NCBI GenBank assembly: GCA_019239915.1
Contig: JAFAZF010000023.1
Coordinates: 1 to 37,406 of the forward strand
Reading direction: 5' to 3'
DNA from: Sphingomonadaceae bacterium
GTDB lineage: Bacteria > Pseudomonadota > Alphaproteobacteria > Sphingomonadales > Sphingomonadaceae
Length of the DNA stretch: 37,406 bases
The position numbers were made by a program, and so were the translations under genes. Below are positions 25,643 to 33,496 of the stretch, piece by piece; position 1 is the first letter of the stretch, and each line of letters starts with the position of its first letter. Under the pieces are notes generated by a model. That model did not search any database and was not told the DNA's origin. It was given only the letters and a program-made list of their open reading frames with translations.

Positions 25643-27265
25643 ATGGATGCGGCGGACTATCACGCGCTGGGTCTCGCCGCGCCTGCCCATCGGGCCCATC
25701 CGCCCGTCGGTCCGCGCGATATCGCATCGCTGCTCGACCGCCAGCTGGCGGAGCGACCGGATGCCGAAGCGCTCGTCGACGCCCGCCGCCGGCTGAGATA
25801 CGTCGAGGTCGATCGTGCCGCGACGGCAGCCGCGCACCTTTTCCTGAGCCTCGGCGTGGGACGCGGCGACCGCATCGCCGCCTCGCTGCCGAACTGCTGC
25901 GACATCGCGATTGCGTTTATGGCTGCGCAGCGGCTGGGTGCGATCTGGGTGGGCATCAACACCGTCCTGTCGCCCAACGAAAAGCTCCATATTCTCGTCC
26001 ATTCCGAGGCGAAACTTCTGCTGACCGACAGCCGTTTCGCCGAACCGTTCGACGCCCTGCGACCCGAGCTTCTCGCGCTCTCGCACGTGATCGTGATCGA
26101 TGACGCGACGCGGGATATCGGCTGGCAAGACGTCTATACCGCGCAAGGCCCCGCGCCGCTCGCGACCGGTCCCGTTGATCCCTTCGCGCCCGCCGCGATC
26201 ATGTACACCAGCGGCACCACCGGCACGCCTATGGGCGTCGTCCACAGCCAGCACAACATGATCGCGATCGTCGCCGTGATGTCGGAGGCCGGGCTGTCGC
26301 ATCCGGACCGGCGGCGCGGCGTCATTCTGCCGCTCACCATCTGCAACCTGATGATCTTGGGTCCAGTGTTTGCCTTCTGGAACGGCCAGAGCTGCGTCTG
26401 CGGCACCACGACCAAGATCGATCCGGTGGTCGACTGGCTGGAGCGCGAGAAGATCGGCACCTGCACTTTCGTGCCGACGATCGTATACGATCTTCTCCAG
26501 TCGAACCGCGACCTGCCTGAGAGCGTCCATATCGGCGCCGGCGGTGCGCCGCTGCCGATGCCGATCCGCAACGCCTTCAAGGCGCGCTACGGCTATCCGC
26601 TCGGTGGCAGCTACGGCCTTACCGAGGCGCCGACCGTGGTCACCGAGACTCGCGGCATCGAGCCGCCGACCGGCTCGAGCGGCCTGCCCGTCCCGCATCT
26701 CGTCGTGACGATCCGCGCCGCGGACGGCAGCATCCTGCCGGCCGGCGAGGTCGGCGAGGTCTGCGTCTCGGGCGTCACTTAGGGACCGTGGGCGAACGTC
26801 TACACGCCCGCGCTCGGTTATTGGAACAATCCCGAGAAGACCGCCGAGCTGCTGCGCGGCCGCGTGCTCCACACCAGCGACATGGGCTCGCTCGACGCGG
26901 AGGGCTGGATCTATCTCGCCGACCGCAGCTCGGAGCTGATCCTGCGCGGGGGCTCGAACATTTACCCGGCCGAGGTCGAGCGCGTGCTCCACGACCATCC
27001 TGAGGTCGCCGCCTGCGCGCTGATCGGCAAGCCCGACCTGCGCCTGGGCATGCGCACCGTCGCCTTCGTCCAGCCGGCGCGGCCGGGCGCGGAAGATCGG
27101 CTGCGTGCCGAGCTCGGCGCGCTGTGCGAACAGTCGCTTGCCCGCTACAAGATGCCGGACGAGTGGATCTTCGTCGCGGAGTTCCCGCGCAACGCGATGG
27201 GCAAGATCGTGAAACCGGTGCTGCGCGCGCGACTGGCGGAGCAGGCCGAGAAACAGGAGGCTTAG
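25643..27265 (+). pseudogene. AMP-dependent acyl-CoA synthetase/ligase with in-frame TAG
   Basis: 540-codon adenylate-forming enzyme (PF00501/PF13193) expected to convert a pathway acid to its CoA thioester. Motifs: A3 'YTSGTTGTPMGVVHSQ' near 187-202, A5 'GSYGLTEAP', A7/A8 'HTSDMGSLDAEGWIYLADR' with 'LRGGSNIYPAEVE', A10 'NAMGKIVK' with the catalytic lysine. In A3 the usual lysine of 'PKG' is Met. A TAG at 26780-26782 (codon 380) interrupts the chain just before the hinge region; the same frame is open on both sides, so CAG to TAG is likely. The start is chosen at ATG 25643; GTG 25631 is possible. First gene of an operon with the DABB and SDR genes (3 bp, then overlap). Confidence 0.85.
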
Positions 27266-27268
27266 GAG

Positions 27269-27925
27269 ATGGGCGATCTGCTGTTCGTGCTGAGCAAGGG
27301 CAAGCTGGGGCGCGAGGCGGACTATCTGAGCTGGTACGGCTCCCGGCATCTCGGCGACGTGAAGCGGGTGCCGGGCGTTGACGACGGCGCGCTCTACACG
27401 ATTGCCAAGCCAGAGGACGCCGCGCGCTGGGAAGTTGCGGCACGCTACCCGCTGTCGGCGCCGATCGGCGACGTGCTGGGTGGCCTGTTCGCCCGCTCGG
27501 GCACCGCCGACATGCCGCTGACCGACGCGATCGACGGCACCAGCGTGCTGATGCTCGCCGCCTCGCCGATCCGCGAGCGCGTGCGCGCTGACGGCGGCGC
27601 GGACCGCAACGACGGCACGCTGTTCGTCGTGCTGACCAACGCCACCGAAGGCGACGATGACACGTTCAACGACTGGTACAATGACCGCCACATCCCCGAT
27701 GTGCTCGCGGTGCCGGGCTTCATCGCCGCGCAGCGCTTTACTATCTCCGCCGCCGTGCCGGGCCAGATGAGCCCATGGCGCTATCTCTCGCTCTACGAGG
27801 TCGCTCCGGAAAATCTCGAGGTCAGCATGGCCGACCTGCAGTCGCGCGCCGGCACCGACAAGATGCCGCTCTCGCCGACGCTTTCGAACGACGTCTACGC
27901 CACCCTGTTCGCGCGCGCGGCGTGA
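27269..27925 (+). CDS. Duplicated dimeric alpha/beta-barrel (EthD/DUF4286-like) protein
   Basis: 218 aa with two similar halves. Half 1: 'LLFVLSKGKLGREADYLSWY', 'HLGDVKRVPGV'. Half 2: 'LFVVLTNATEGDDDTFNDWY', 'HIPDVLAVPGF'. Each half ends with 'DMPLT'/'KMPLSPTL'. The pattern (beta strand, 'xWYxxRHxxDVxxVPG' helix) fits ferredoxin-like DABB domains (EthD-type), which usually dimerise; here the dimer appears to be fused. Often found next to catabolic ligase and SDR genes; the catalytic role is unproven. The ribosome site AGGAGG lies in the 3' end of the ligase gene. Its TGA overlaps the GTG start of the SDR. Confidence 0.78.
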   Translation: MGDLLFVLSKGKLGREADYLSWYGSRHLGDVKRVPGVDDGALYTIAKPEDAARWEVAARYPLSAPIGDVLGGLFARSGTADMPLTDAIDGTSVLMLAASPIRERVRADGGADRNDGTLFVVLTNATEGDDDTFNDWYNDRHIPDVLAVPGFIAAQRFTISAAVPGQMSPWRYLSLYEVAPENLEVSMADLQSRAGTDKMPLSPTLSNDVYATLFARAA

Positions 27926-28752
27926 ACAGCGAGGTTCCTTCCCTTCCCCGGCTCGCCCGGCTGAAAGGCTGCACCGCGATCGTCACCGGCGCCGGCTCGC
28001 TCGGCGAGGGCTTCGGCACCGGCAAGGCGATCGCCCTGCTGTTCGCCTCCGAGGGCGCGCGCGTCGCACTGGTAGACCTCGATCGTGATCGCGCCGAGGA
28101 GACGCGCGCGCTGATCGCGGCCGAGGGTGGCGAGTCGGTCGTCGTTCAGGGCAGCGTCGTCGATGCCGACGATTGCGCGCGGATCGTAGCCGAATCAGTG
28201 GCAGCGCTGGGCTCCCTCGATATCCTCGTCAACAATGTCGGGATGGGCGCCGGGTCGGGCAAGCTCGAGGAGATCGACCCAGCGATCTGGCAGCGCGGCG
28301 TCAACCTTAACCTCGCCAGCGCCTTCCTGATGACGCGCGCCGCCGTACCGCATCTGCTCGCCGGGGCCGGCAAGGCGGTGATCAACATCGCCTCGGTCGC
28401 CGGCATGCGCGCTCACGGCAACGCTTCCTACGGCCCGGCCAAGGCGGCGATGATCCAGTTCACTCGCGAGACCGCCGTGATGTACGGCGCCGACGGCCTG
28501 CGCGCCAACGTCATCGCGCCGGGCCACATTATGACCCCGCTGGTCGAGAAATTCTCGGCGCCGACCGCGCGGTCGAACAGGCAGCGGGTCGGCGCGCTCT
28601 CCGCAGTCGAGGGCAATGCGTGGGATATCGCCTATGCCGCGCTGTTCCTCGCCAGCGCCGAGGCGCGCTTCGTCAGCGGCGTCTGCCTGCCGGTCGATGG
28701 CGGCGTGACCATGATCGGTCCGCTCGCCGCCTTCGAGCGGATGACGGGCTGA
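27922..28752 (+). CDS. Short-chain dehydrogenase/reductase (SDR)
   Basis: 276-aa Rossmann oxidoreductase (PF13561). The cofactor loop 'TGAGSLGEGFGTG' at 22-34 is longer than the usual TGxxxGxG. Asp52 in 'LVDLDR' favours NAD(H). 'NNVG' is at 104-107, Asn130, Ser158, Tyr170 and Lys174 ('SYGPAK') form the catalytic tetrad, and the C-terminal 'VSGVCLPVDGG' is typical. The GTG start at 27922 is chosen because it forms a GTGA overlap with the upstream stop and lies just before the globular start; longer frames overlap the DABB gene. Likely dehydrogenates a hydroxyacyl or cyclic alcohol intermediate made by the same operon (inference). Confidence 0.9.
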   Translation: MNSEVPSLPRLARLKGCTAIVTGAGSLGEGFGTGKAIALLFASEGARVALVDLDRDRAEETRALIAAEGGESVVVQGSVVDADDCARIVAESVAALGSLDILVNNVGMGAGSGKLEEIDPAIWQRGVNLNLASAFLMTRAAVPHLLAGAGKAVINIASVAGMRAHGNASYGPAKAAMIQFTRETAVMYGADGLRANVIAPGHIMTPLVEKFSAPTARSNRQRVGALSAVEGNAWDIAYAALFLASAEARFVSGVCLPVDGGVTMIGPLAAFERMTG

Positions 28753-28835
28753 TCGCCGGATCGCTCGGCCCACGATGACAGCCGCCAGCACGAGATGGCG
28801 TCACCGGGGCCGCGAACACTGTTGAGAGGATAGCC

Positions 28836-30101
28836 ATGACCCGCACTGCCTCGCCCGCCGCCGCGCTCCCTTCCAGCCGATCGGAATTCGCGACCGGCTG
28901 GCCGATCCTGCTCGGTGGCGCGCTCGGCACCGGCGTCACGGGCGTGCATTTCCAGGTCGTCGGCGCGATGCTGAATCCGCTCCACACCGCCTATGGTTGG
29001 AGCCGCGGCGACGCGGCCTTCGCGCTGACCATCGCGACGGTGGTGATGTCGTTCGTACATGTGCCGGTCGGGATCCTGGTCGATCGCTTCGGTCCGAAGC
29101 CCGTGCTCGTCCCGGGGTCGCTGGGCTTCGGTCTTGGCGTCGGGTTGCTGGGCCTGGCGGGGCCGACGCTATGGTCCTGGTATGCTGCCTATGCAGTGTT
29201 CAGCATCCTGGTCGTGCCGGCGAGCGCCTTCGTCTGGATGAACGCCATCGCCCGGCATTTCGTCGTGCAGCGCGGCCTCGCGCTGGCACTGGCGCTGGTC
29301 GGCTCGGGCGTGCTCACCGCGATCATTCCCGGGATCGTGCTCAAGCTGGTCGGCAGCTACGGCGTGCGCGGCGCCTATTTCGTGATGGCCGCGGGCGCAC
29401 TGGCGTTGACCTTCCCCTTCGCCCTGCTGTGCATCCCGCGCGAGATGGGCGGGGCGGGCGATCCGGTGCACGCGCCCGCGCCGAAGATTGACCGCAGGGA
29501 ACGCTGGGCGTTGCTGCTCGGGCCGCGCTTCTGGCGCATCGCGCTTGCCGTCGCCCTGGTGTCGATCTGGATCGGTACGTTCTCGGTTCATTTCCAGCCG
29601 ATGCTGACCGATGCCGGGCTGACCCCAGCGGCGGCCGCGAAAGAAGCGCTGTTCCTGGGCGTATCCTTCCTCGTCGGGGCGCTGGGCACCGGCATTCTGT
29701 TCGACCGGTTCAACCCGCGGCTGGTCGCCGCGGGCAGCTATGTCGTGCCGGCGATCGCAAGCGCGCTGCTGCTTGGCTTCCATGGGGGTTTCGCCTTCGG
29801 CGCCGTGATCGCGCTTCTGGTCGGCGTCGGCCTCGGTGCCCCGGTCAACGTCCTATCCTATGCCAGCAGCTATTATTTCGAGCTGCGGCATTACGGCTTC
29901 GTGCTCGCCGCGCTGTATGCGATCCTGGCGATCTCGATCGGCATCGGCTCCGCGCTTGCGGGTTCCCTGTTCGATGCGACCGGCAGCTATCAAAGCGCAA
30001 ACATGCTGCTGATCGTGGCATCGCTGATCGCGGGCCTGTTGCTGCTGTCGCTGCGCGGCGCGGCGAGCACGGCGCCGCAAGTGCCCGCGCCGGCGGGCTG
30101 A
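28836..30101 (+). CDS. MFS transporter (monocarboxylate/oxalate-formate antiporter-like)
   Basis: 421-aa, 12-helix major facilitator. The loop 2-3 motif 'GILVDRFGPKPVL' is present near residue 75, with its second-half counterpart 'GILFDRFNPRLV'. 'QRGLALALALVGSGV' is typical of the MCT/OFA-like group, which transports organic acids. GAGAGGA lies 6 bp before the ATG. It follows the SDR by 83 bp and may be co-transcribed with the ligase/DABB/SDR operon, making it a candidate importer of that operon's substrate. With the MFS at 23-24 kb broken, this is the only intact MFS here. Confidence 0.87.
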   Translation: MTRTASPAAALPSSRSEFATGWPILLGGALGTGVTGVHFQVVGAMLNPLHTAYGWSRGDAAFALTIATVVMSFVHVPVGILVDRFGPKPVLVPGSLGFGLGVGLLGLAGPTLWSWYAAYAVFSILVVPASAFVWMNAIARHFVVQRGLALALALVGSGVLTAIIPGIVLKLVGSYGVRGAYFVMAAGALALTFPFALLCIPREMGGAGDPVHAPAPKIDRRERWALLLGPRFWRIALAVALVSIWIGTFSVHFQPMLTDAGLTPAAAAKEALFLGVSFLVGALGTGILFDRFNPRLVAAGSYVVPAIASALLLGFHGGFAFGAVIALLVGVGLGAPVNVLSYASSYYFELRHYGFVLAALYAILAISIGIGSALAGSLFDATGSYQSANMLLIVASLIAGLLLLSLRGAASTAPQVPAPAG

Positions 30102-30117
30102 CCGGCGCGGCCTGCCA

Positions 30118-31599
30118 TTACGGCCAGTCGATCGCACCGAAGGGCGAAGCGAGCCCCATCTTGCCGGGATTGCAGATGCCGTGCGGATCGAGCGCCTGCT
30201 TGATCGCGGCCAGCGCGTCCAACGCGGAGCCCAGCGCCTCGCGCATGAAGCGCGATCGGTTGAGGCCGATGCCGTGATGGTGGGCGAGGTTGCCGCCATG
30301 CGCCAGCACGGCGCGCGTGCCGACGTCCCACAGCCTGTTGAAGGTCGCCTCGATCTCGTCCGCAGGCGGGCGGGCGGTCATTGAGAAATAAAGCGCGCCG
30401 CCGGACGTGTAGGCATGCGAGAGCCGCGCCGTGGCGGCGCGGATATGCGGCACCTCCAGGAGCGCGGCGATCGTTGCATCATAGACCGCGGCGACGCGCG
30501 ACCACGGCGCCGCGATCTCCAGCGTATCGAACACGAAGCCCTTGCGGACCAGCGGCATCGTCGCGCTGACGTCATTTCGCTTTTCAAACCAGCGATCGAG
30601 CGGCTCGGGGCCGATCGGCTCCAGCAGCCCGGCGCATTCGCGCTCGACAATCCGCCGGTTCGCCTCGACCGTGACCGGATCGCCCTCGTCGTAGACGAGC
30701 AGGGGCGCCGTCTCCCCGTCAAAGCCGAATAGAGACTTGGCCTCCTTCGGCTCGTGGCAACGCAGCACGGCGGGATCGGCGCCGGCCTGGATGATGCGCC
30801 GCGCCGCCTCGATCGCCTCGTGCAGCGTACGGACGGTATAGGCCATGCGCCATTCCTGCTCGGGCTTGCGGCGCAGACGCATGCGGCAGTCGGTGATGAC
30901 CCCGAGCGTGCCTTCGGCGCCGACAAACAGCTGTGTGAGGTCCGGCCCGATCGAGGCACGGGGGGCGGCGGCGGTGTCGATCACCGAGCCGTCGGCGAGC
31001 ACGACGCGCAGGCCCTCGGTCATGTCCTCGATCTTGCCGTAGCGCATCGCGAGCTGGCCCGCGCCACGGCAGGCGATGCAGCCGCCGAGCGACGCCAGCT
31101 CGAATGATTGCGGCCAGTGGCCGAGCGTGAAGCCGCGTGCCTGCAGCTCGGCCTCGAGTTCCTTGCGCGGCGTCCCGGCGCGGACGACGGCGACCATGCT
31201 CGCGGCGTCGAGTTCGACGATGCCGGTATAGCCGGACAAATCGAGGATCACGCCGCCGAAAACCGGGACGGACGCGCCCTCGCCGCCGCTCCGTCCGGCG
31301 GCGGCCGTCACCGGGATGCGCGCCTCGTGGCAGATGTGCATGAGAGCGGCGATCTGCTCGGTGCTGGTCGGACGCGCCACCAGCGCCGCGACCTGCCCGA
31401 CCATGTTGTCCATCGCCCAATGATGGGAGAGCATCCACCAGTCGCGGCTGGCCGAGACGCGCTCGGCGAGGTCATCGCTCACCGCGCAGACCTGGCGGAG
31501 CCGCTGCAGTATCTTGTCGGGGATAGTGACGACGCGCGTGTCGAGGCGGGTCCGCACCTTCGCGGGATCGACCTCGACGAAATCGACATCGGCTGGCAT
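30118..31599 (-). CDS. FAD-binding oxidase/dehydrogenase, AGPS/GlcD-like
   Basis: 493-aa flavoprotein of the vanillyl-alcohol-oxidase/GlcD superfamily (PF01565 plus PF02913). The FAD-binding part holds 'VTAAAGRSGGEGASV' (97-111), 'LASLGGCIACRGAG' and 'FVGAEGTLGVITDCRMRLRR' (near 220-240). The substrate domain ends with 'LAHHHGIGLNRSRF', which resembles the His-rich active-site segment of alkyldihydroxyacetonephosphate synthases, and 'LDPHGICNPGKMG'. Alkyl-DHAP synthesis is not expected in this bacterium, so an unassigned 2-hydroxyacid or alcohol oxidation is more likely. ATG 31599 is preferred over 31614 because CAGGAG sits 6-7 bp before it. It lies 18 bp after the acyl-CoA dehydrogenase stop: one operon. 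Converges with the MFS gene. Confidence 0.87.
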   Translation of the reverse strand: MPADVDFVEVDPAKVRTRLDTRVVTIPDKILQRLRQVCAVSDDLAERVSASRDWWMLSHHWAMDNMVGQVAALVARPTSTEQIAALMHICHEARIPVTAAAGRSGGEGASVPVFGGVILDLSGYTGIVELDAASMVAVVRAGTPRKELEAELQARGFTLGHWPQSFELASLGGCIACRGAGQLAMRYGKIEDMTEGLRVVLADGSVIDTAAAPRASIGPDLTQLFVGAEGTLGVITDCRMRLRRKPEQEWRMAYTVRTLHEAIEAARRIIQAGADPAVLRCHEPKEAKSLFGFDGETAPLLVYDEGDPVTVEANRRIVERECAGLLEPIGPEPLDRWFEKRNDVSATMPLVRKGFVFDTLEIAAPWSRVAAVYDATIAALLEVPHIRAATARLSHAYTSGGALYFSMTARPPADEIEATFNRLWDVGTRAVLAHGGNLAHHHGIGLNRSRFMREALGSALDALAAIKQALDPHGICNPGKMGLASPFGAIDWP

Positions 31600-31617
31600 G
31601 CGGCTCTCCTGCATGTC

Positions 31618-32853
31618 TTAGGCGAAGCTGAGGTCGACGCGGCCCTTCAGCAAATTCTGCGCGATCGAACGGAGCTGGATTTCGTTGGTGCCTTCGGTCA
31701 CGAAGCATTGCCGCGCCTGAATCCAGGCCGCGTAGAGCCTGGTCTCGTTTGCGAAGCCCATGCCGCCGTGGATCTGCATGCAGGCGTCGATGATCTCGAA
31801 CGCCGCGCGCGTGCAGAACAATTTGACGATCGAGGCCTCGGTTCGGACATTGCGCCCCTCGTCCGCCTTGGTCGCGCAGTCGACCGCCATCGCGCGTGCC
31901 GCGTAGAGCTTGGCGGTGTTCTCGGCGAGATAGTTCTGAATCGTCTGATGCTCGGCGATCGCCTTGCCGAACGCACGACGGACCTTGGCATAGTCGATCG
32001 CCTTGTCCATCGCCCACCGCGCCAGCCCGATCGTGCGCCCGGCATTGGCGAGCCGGCCATGACGCACGCCGAGCATGGCGAGATCGAAGCCCCGATCGAC
32101 ATCGCCAACCCGCCAGGTGTCAGGCACCCTGACATCGGTGAAGGAGAGGATGCCCTCCTCGCCGCCGACATGGCCGAACATCTTCACCACCGATTCGAGC
32201 CGGTAGCCTGGCGTGGTCGTCGGCACGTAGAAGCAGGTGATGCCGCCGCGCTTCTGCGAGAACATCCCGGGGTCGGTGACGGCGTAGACCATCACGAAGT
32301 CGGCGGTGGGCGACCAGGAGGTCCACTGCTTCGATCCGTTGATGATCCAGTGATCGCCGTCGCGTACCGCGCGGGTGCGCATCATCCAGCTGTCGGATCC
32401 GGCGTCGGGTTCGCTCAGCCCGAAGCAGCCCTGCAGCTCACCATTCGACAGACGCGGCATGATCTCCGCCCGGAGTTCCTCGGAAGCATGCTCCCAAACC
32501 TCGTGCGGACCGCTCGTGAAGTGCGAGAGGACGAAATAGGGAAGCTGAGTCGTCGGCGCGCCGTAGCGGTGGAAGATCGATTCCCAACAGACGTACCAGA
32601 GCCGCATACCGAGATTGGCGCCGCCGAATTGCTCGGGGCAGAACATGGTGTAGAAGCCCGCCTGCGCCGCCTTCTGCCGGGCATCCCTGCGCGCCGCCGT
32701 AACGAGCGGCGATTCTCTGCCGTCCTCGCCATAATAAAGCCGCTGATCCTCGAAATGCGACTTCAGGCGGTTCTGGATCGGGAGGATCTCCTGATCGATG
32801 AAGGCATGAAGGCCATCCACGATCTGCTGATCGTCACCCCGGCTATCGAACAT
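31618..32853 (-). CDS. Acyl-CoA dehydrogenase
   Basis: 411-aa FAD enzyme with all three domains (PF02771, PF02770, PF00441). 'GCFGLSEPDAGSD' forms the FAD-binding middle segment, 'WIINGSKQWTSW' follows, 'RRAFGKAIAEHQTIQ' is in the C-terminal helices, 'QIHGGMGFANE' is the FAD pyrophosphate region, and 'TEGTNEIQLRSIAQ' carries the Glu that serves as catalytic base in medium-chain enzymes. It would oxidise an acyl-CoA to the enoyl-CoA used by the hydratase at 19-20 kb. ATG 32853 has GGGAGCGAG about 7 bp upstream; a longer frame to 32898 lacks such a site. First gene of the operon with the FAD oxidase. Confidence 0.92.
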   Translation of the reverse strand: MFDSRGDDQQIVDGLHAFIDQEILPIQNRLKSHFEDQRLYYGEDGRESPLVTAARRDARQKAAQAGFYTMFCPEQFGGANLGMRLWYVCWESIFHRYGAPTTQLPYFVLSHFTSGPHEVWEHASEELRAEIMPRLSNGELQGCFGLSEPDAGSDSWMMRTRAVRDGDHWIINGSKQWTSWSPTADFVMVYAVTDPGMFSQKRGGITCFYVPTTTPGYRLESVVKMFGHVGGEEGILSFTDVRVPDTWRVGDVDRGFDLAMLGVRHGRLANAGRTIGLARWAMDKAIDYAKVRRAFGKAIAEHQTIQNYLAENTAKLYAARAMAVDCATKADEGRNVRTEASIVKLFCTRAAFEIIDACMQIHGGMGFANETRLYAAWIQARQCFVTEGTNEIQLRSIAQNLLKGRVDLSFA

Positions 32854-32932
32854 GGACTCGCTCCCTTGCGTCGGTCGTCGCGACGTCGATCCTGCCATTG
32901 CGCGAACTAAATGAAGGAAGCCGCTTCGCTCC

Positions 32933-33397
32933 TCAGGCGGCGCCGAACCGCAGCTTGCGATTGTACCAGGAGCGGATTTCTCCAGCGCGCGGCGTCAGCC
33001 GGATGATCGCGCGCTCGCGGGCATAGTGCATGCGCGTCGCCTCCGGCATGGCATTGCGATCCATCCGGAACGCGCCATATTTGCGGTCGAGCCCCGCCTG
33101 GACCCGGGCGATCTGATCCTCGTCCTCGACGAACATGGCGTCGCAGCCGGCGATCACGGCTTTGAGATCAACCCATTTCTCGCCCTCCTCGACGAGGCAG
33201 CAGGCACGCGGATCTCTTCGGAGATGCTTGGCTTTTGCGGAATTGGCGCCCGTGCCGATCCAGAAGGCGCCGTCGATCCAGACGTACCAGACAGGTGTCA
33301 TCAGCGGCTCGCCCGACTTGCGGATGGTCGAGACGATCAGAGTGTGCCCCGCTTCGAGAAACGCGTTCAACTCGTCTTCGGTCAGCCTGACGCCCAT
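32933..33397 (-). CDS. PPOX-class (possibly F420-dependent) split-barrel protein
   Basis: 154-aa single-domain pyridoxamine-phosphate-oxidase-like protein. 'LIVSTIRKSGEPLMTPVWYVW' (split) and 'FWIGTGANSAKAKHLRRDPRACCLVEEGEKW' are the family's cofactor-binding strands; the C-terminal 'IRLTPRAGEIRSWYNRKL' is typical of the TIGR03618-like group. Several relatives bind F420, others FMN or heme; the cofactor is unresolved. ATG 33397 has GGAGAGGAG 6 bp upstream; the longer open frame to 33637 overlaps the divergent LLM gene and is rejected. It sits 80 bp upstream of the acyl-CoA dehydrogenase start on the same strand, so co-transcription is possible. Confidence 0.85.
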   Translation of the reverse strand: MGVRLTEDELNAFLEAGHTLIVSTIRKSGEPLMTPVWYVWIDGAFWIGTGANSAKAKHLRRDPRACCLVEEGEKWVDLKAVIAGCDAMFVEDEDQIARVQAGLDRKYGAFRMDRNAMPEATRMHYARERAIIRLTPRAGEIRSWYNRKLRFGAA

Positions 33398-33496
33398 GCG
33401 CTGCTCCTCTCCGATGCGATGCCCCGCGATATCGCATGCGGATCGCCGTTCCAGCCCGTTGTTGCACGGTCGCCACGATGCTAGGCCGCGCGGATC

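Noticed and set aside
13903-26782. Alternative genetic code or stop-codon recoding
   Set aside because: All three stop codons are affected, once each, and all other genes end at ordinary stops.
25196-27691. 831-codon minus-strand open frame opposite the PhyH/ligase/DABB genes
   Set aside because: Antisense shadow typical of GC-rich DNA; the plus strand holds clear conserved families throughout.
27775-27921. Longer SDR frame starting at 27775
   Set aside because: It would overlap the DABB gene by 150 bp; the GTGA overlap start at 27922 fits the family N-terminus.
31108-32910. 600-codon plus-strand open frame opposite the acyl-CoA dehydrogenase
   Set aside because: High-GC antisense shadow of the FAD oxidase and acyl-CoA dehydrogenase genes; no family features and no ribosome site.
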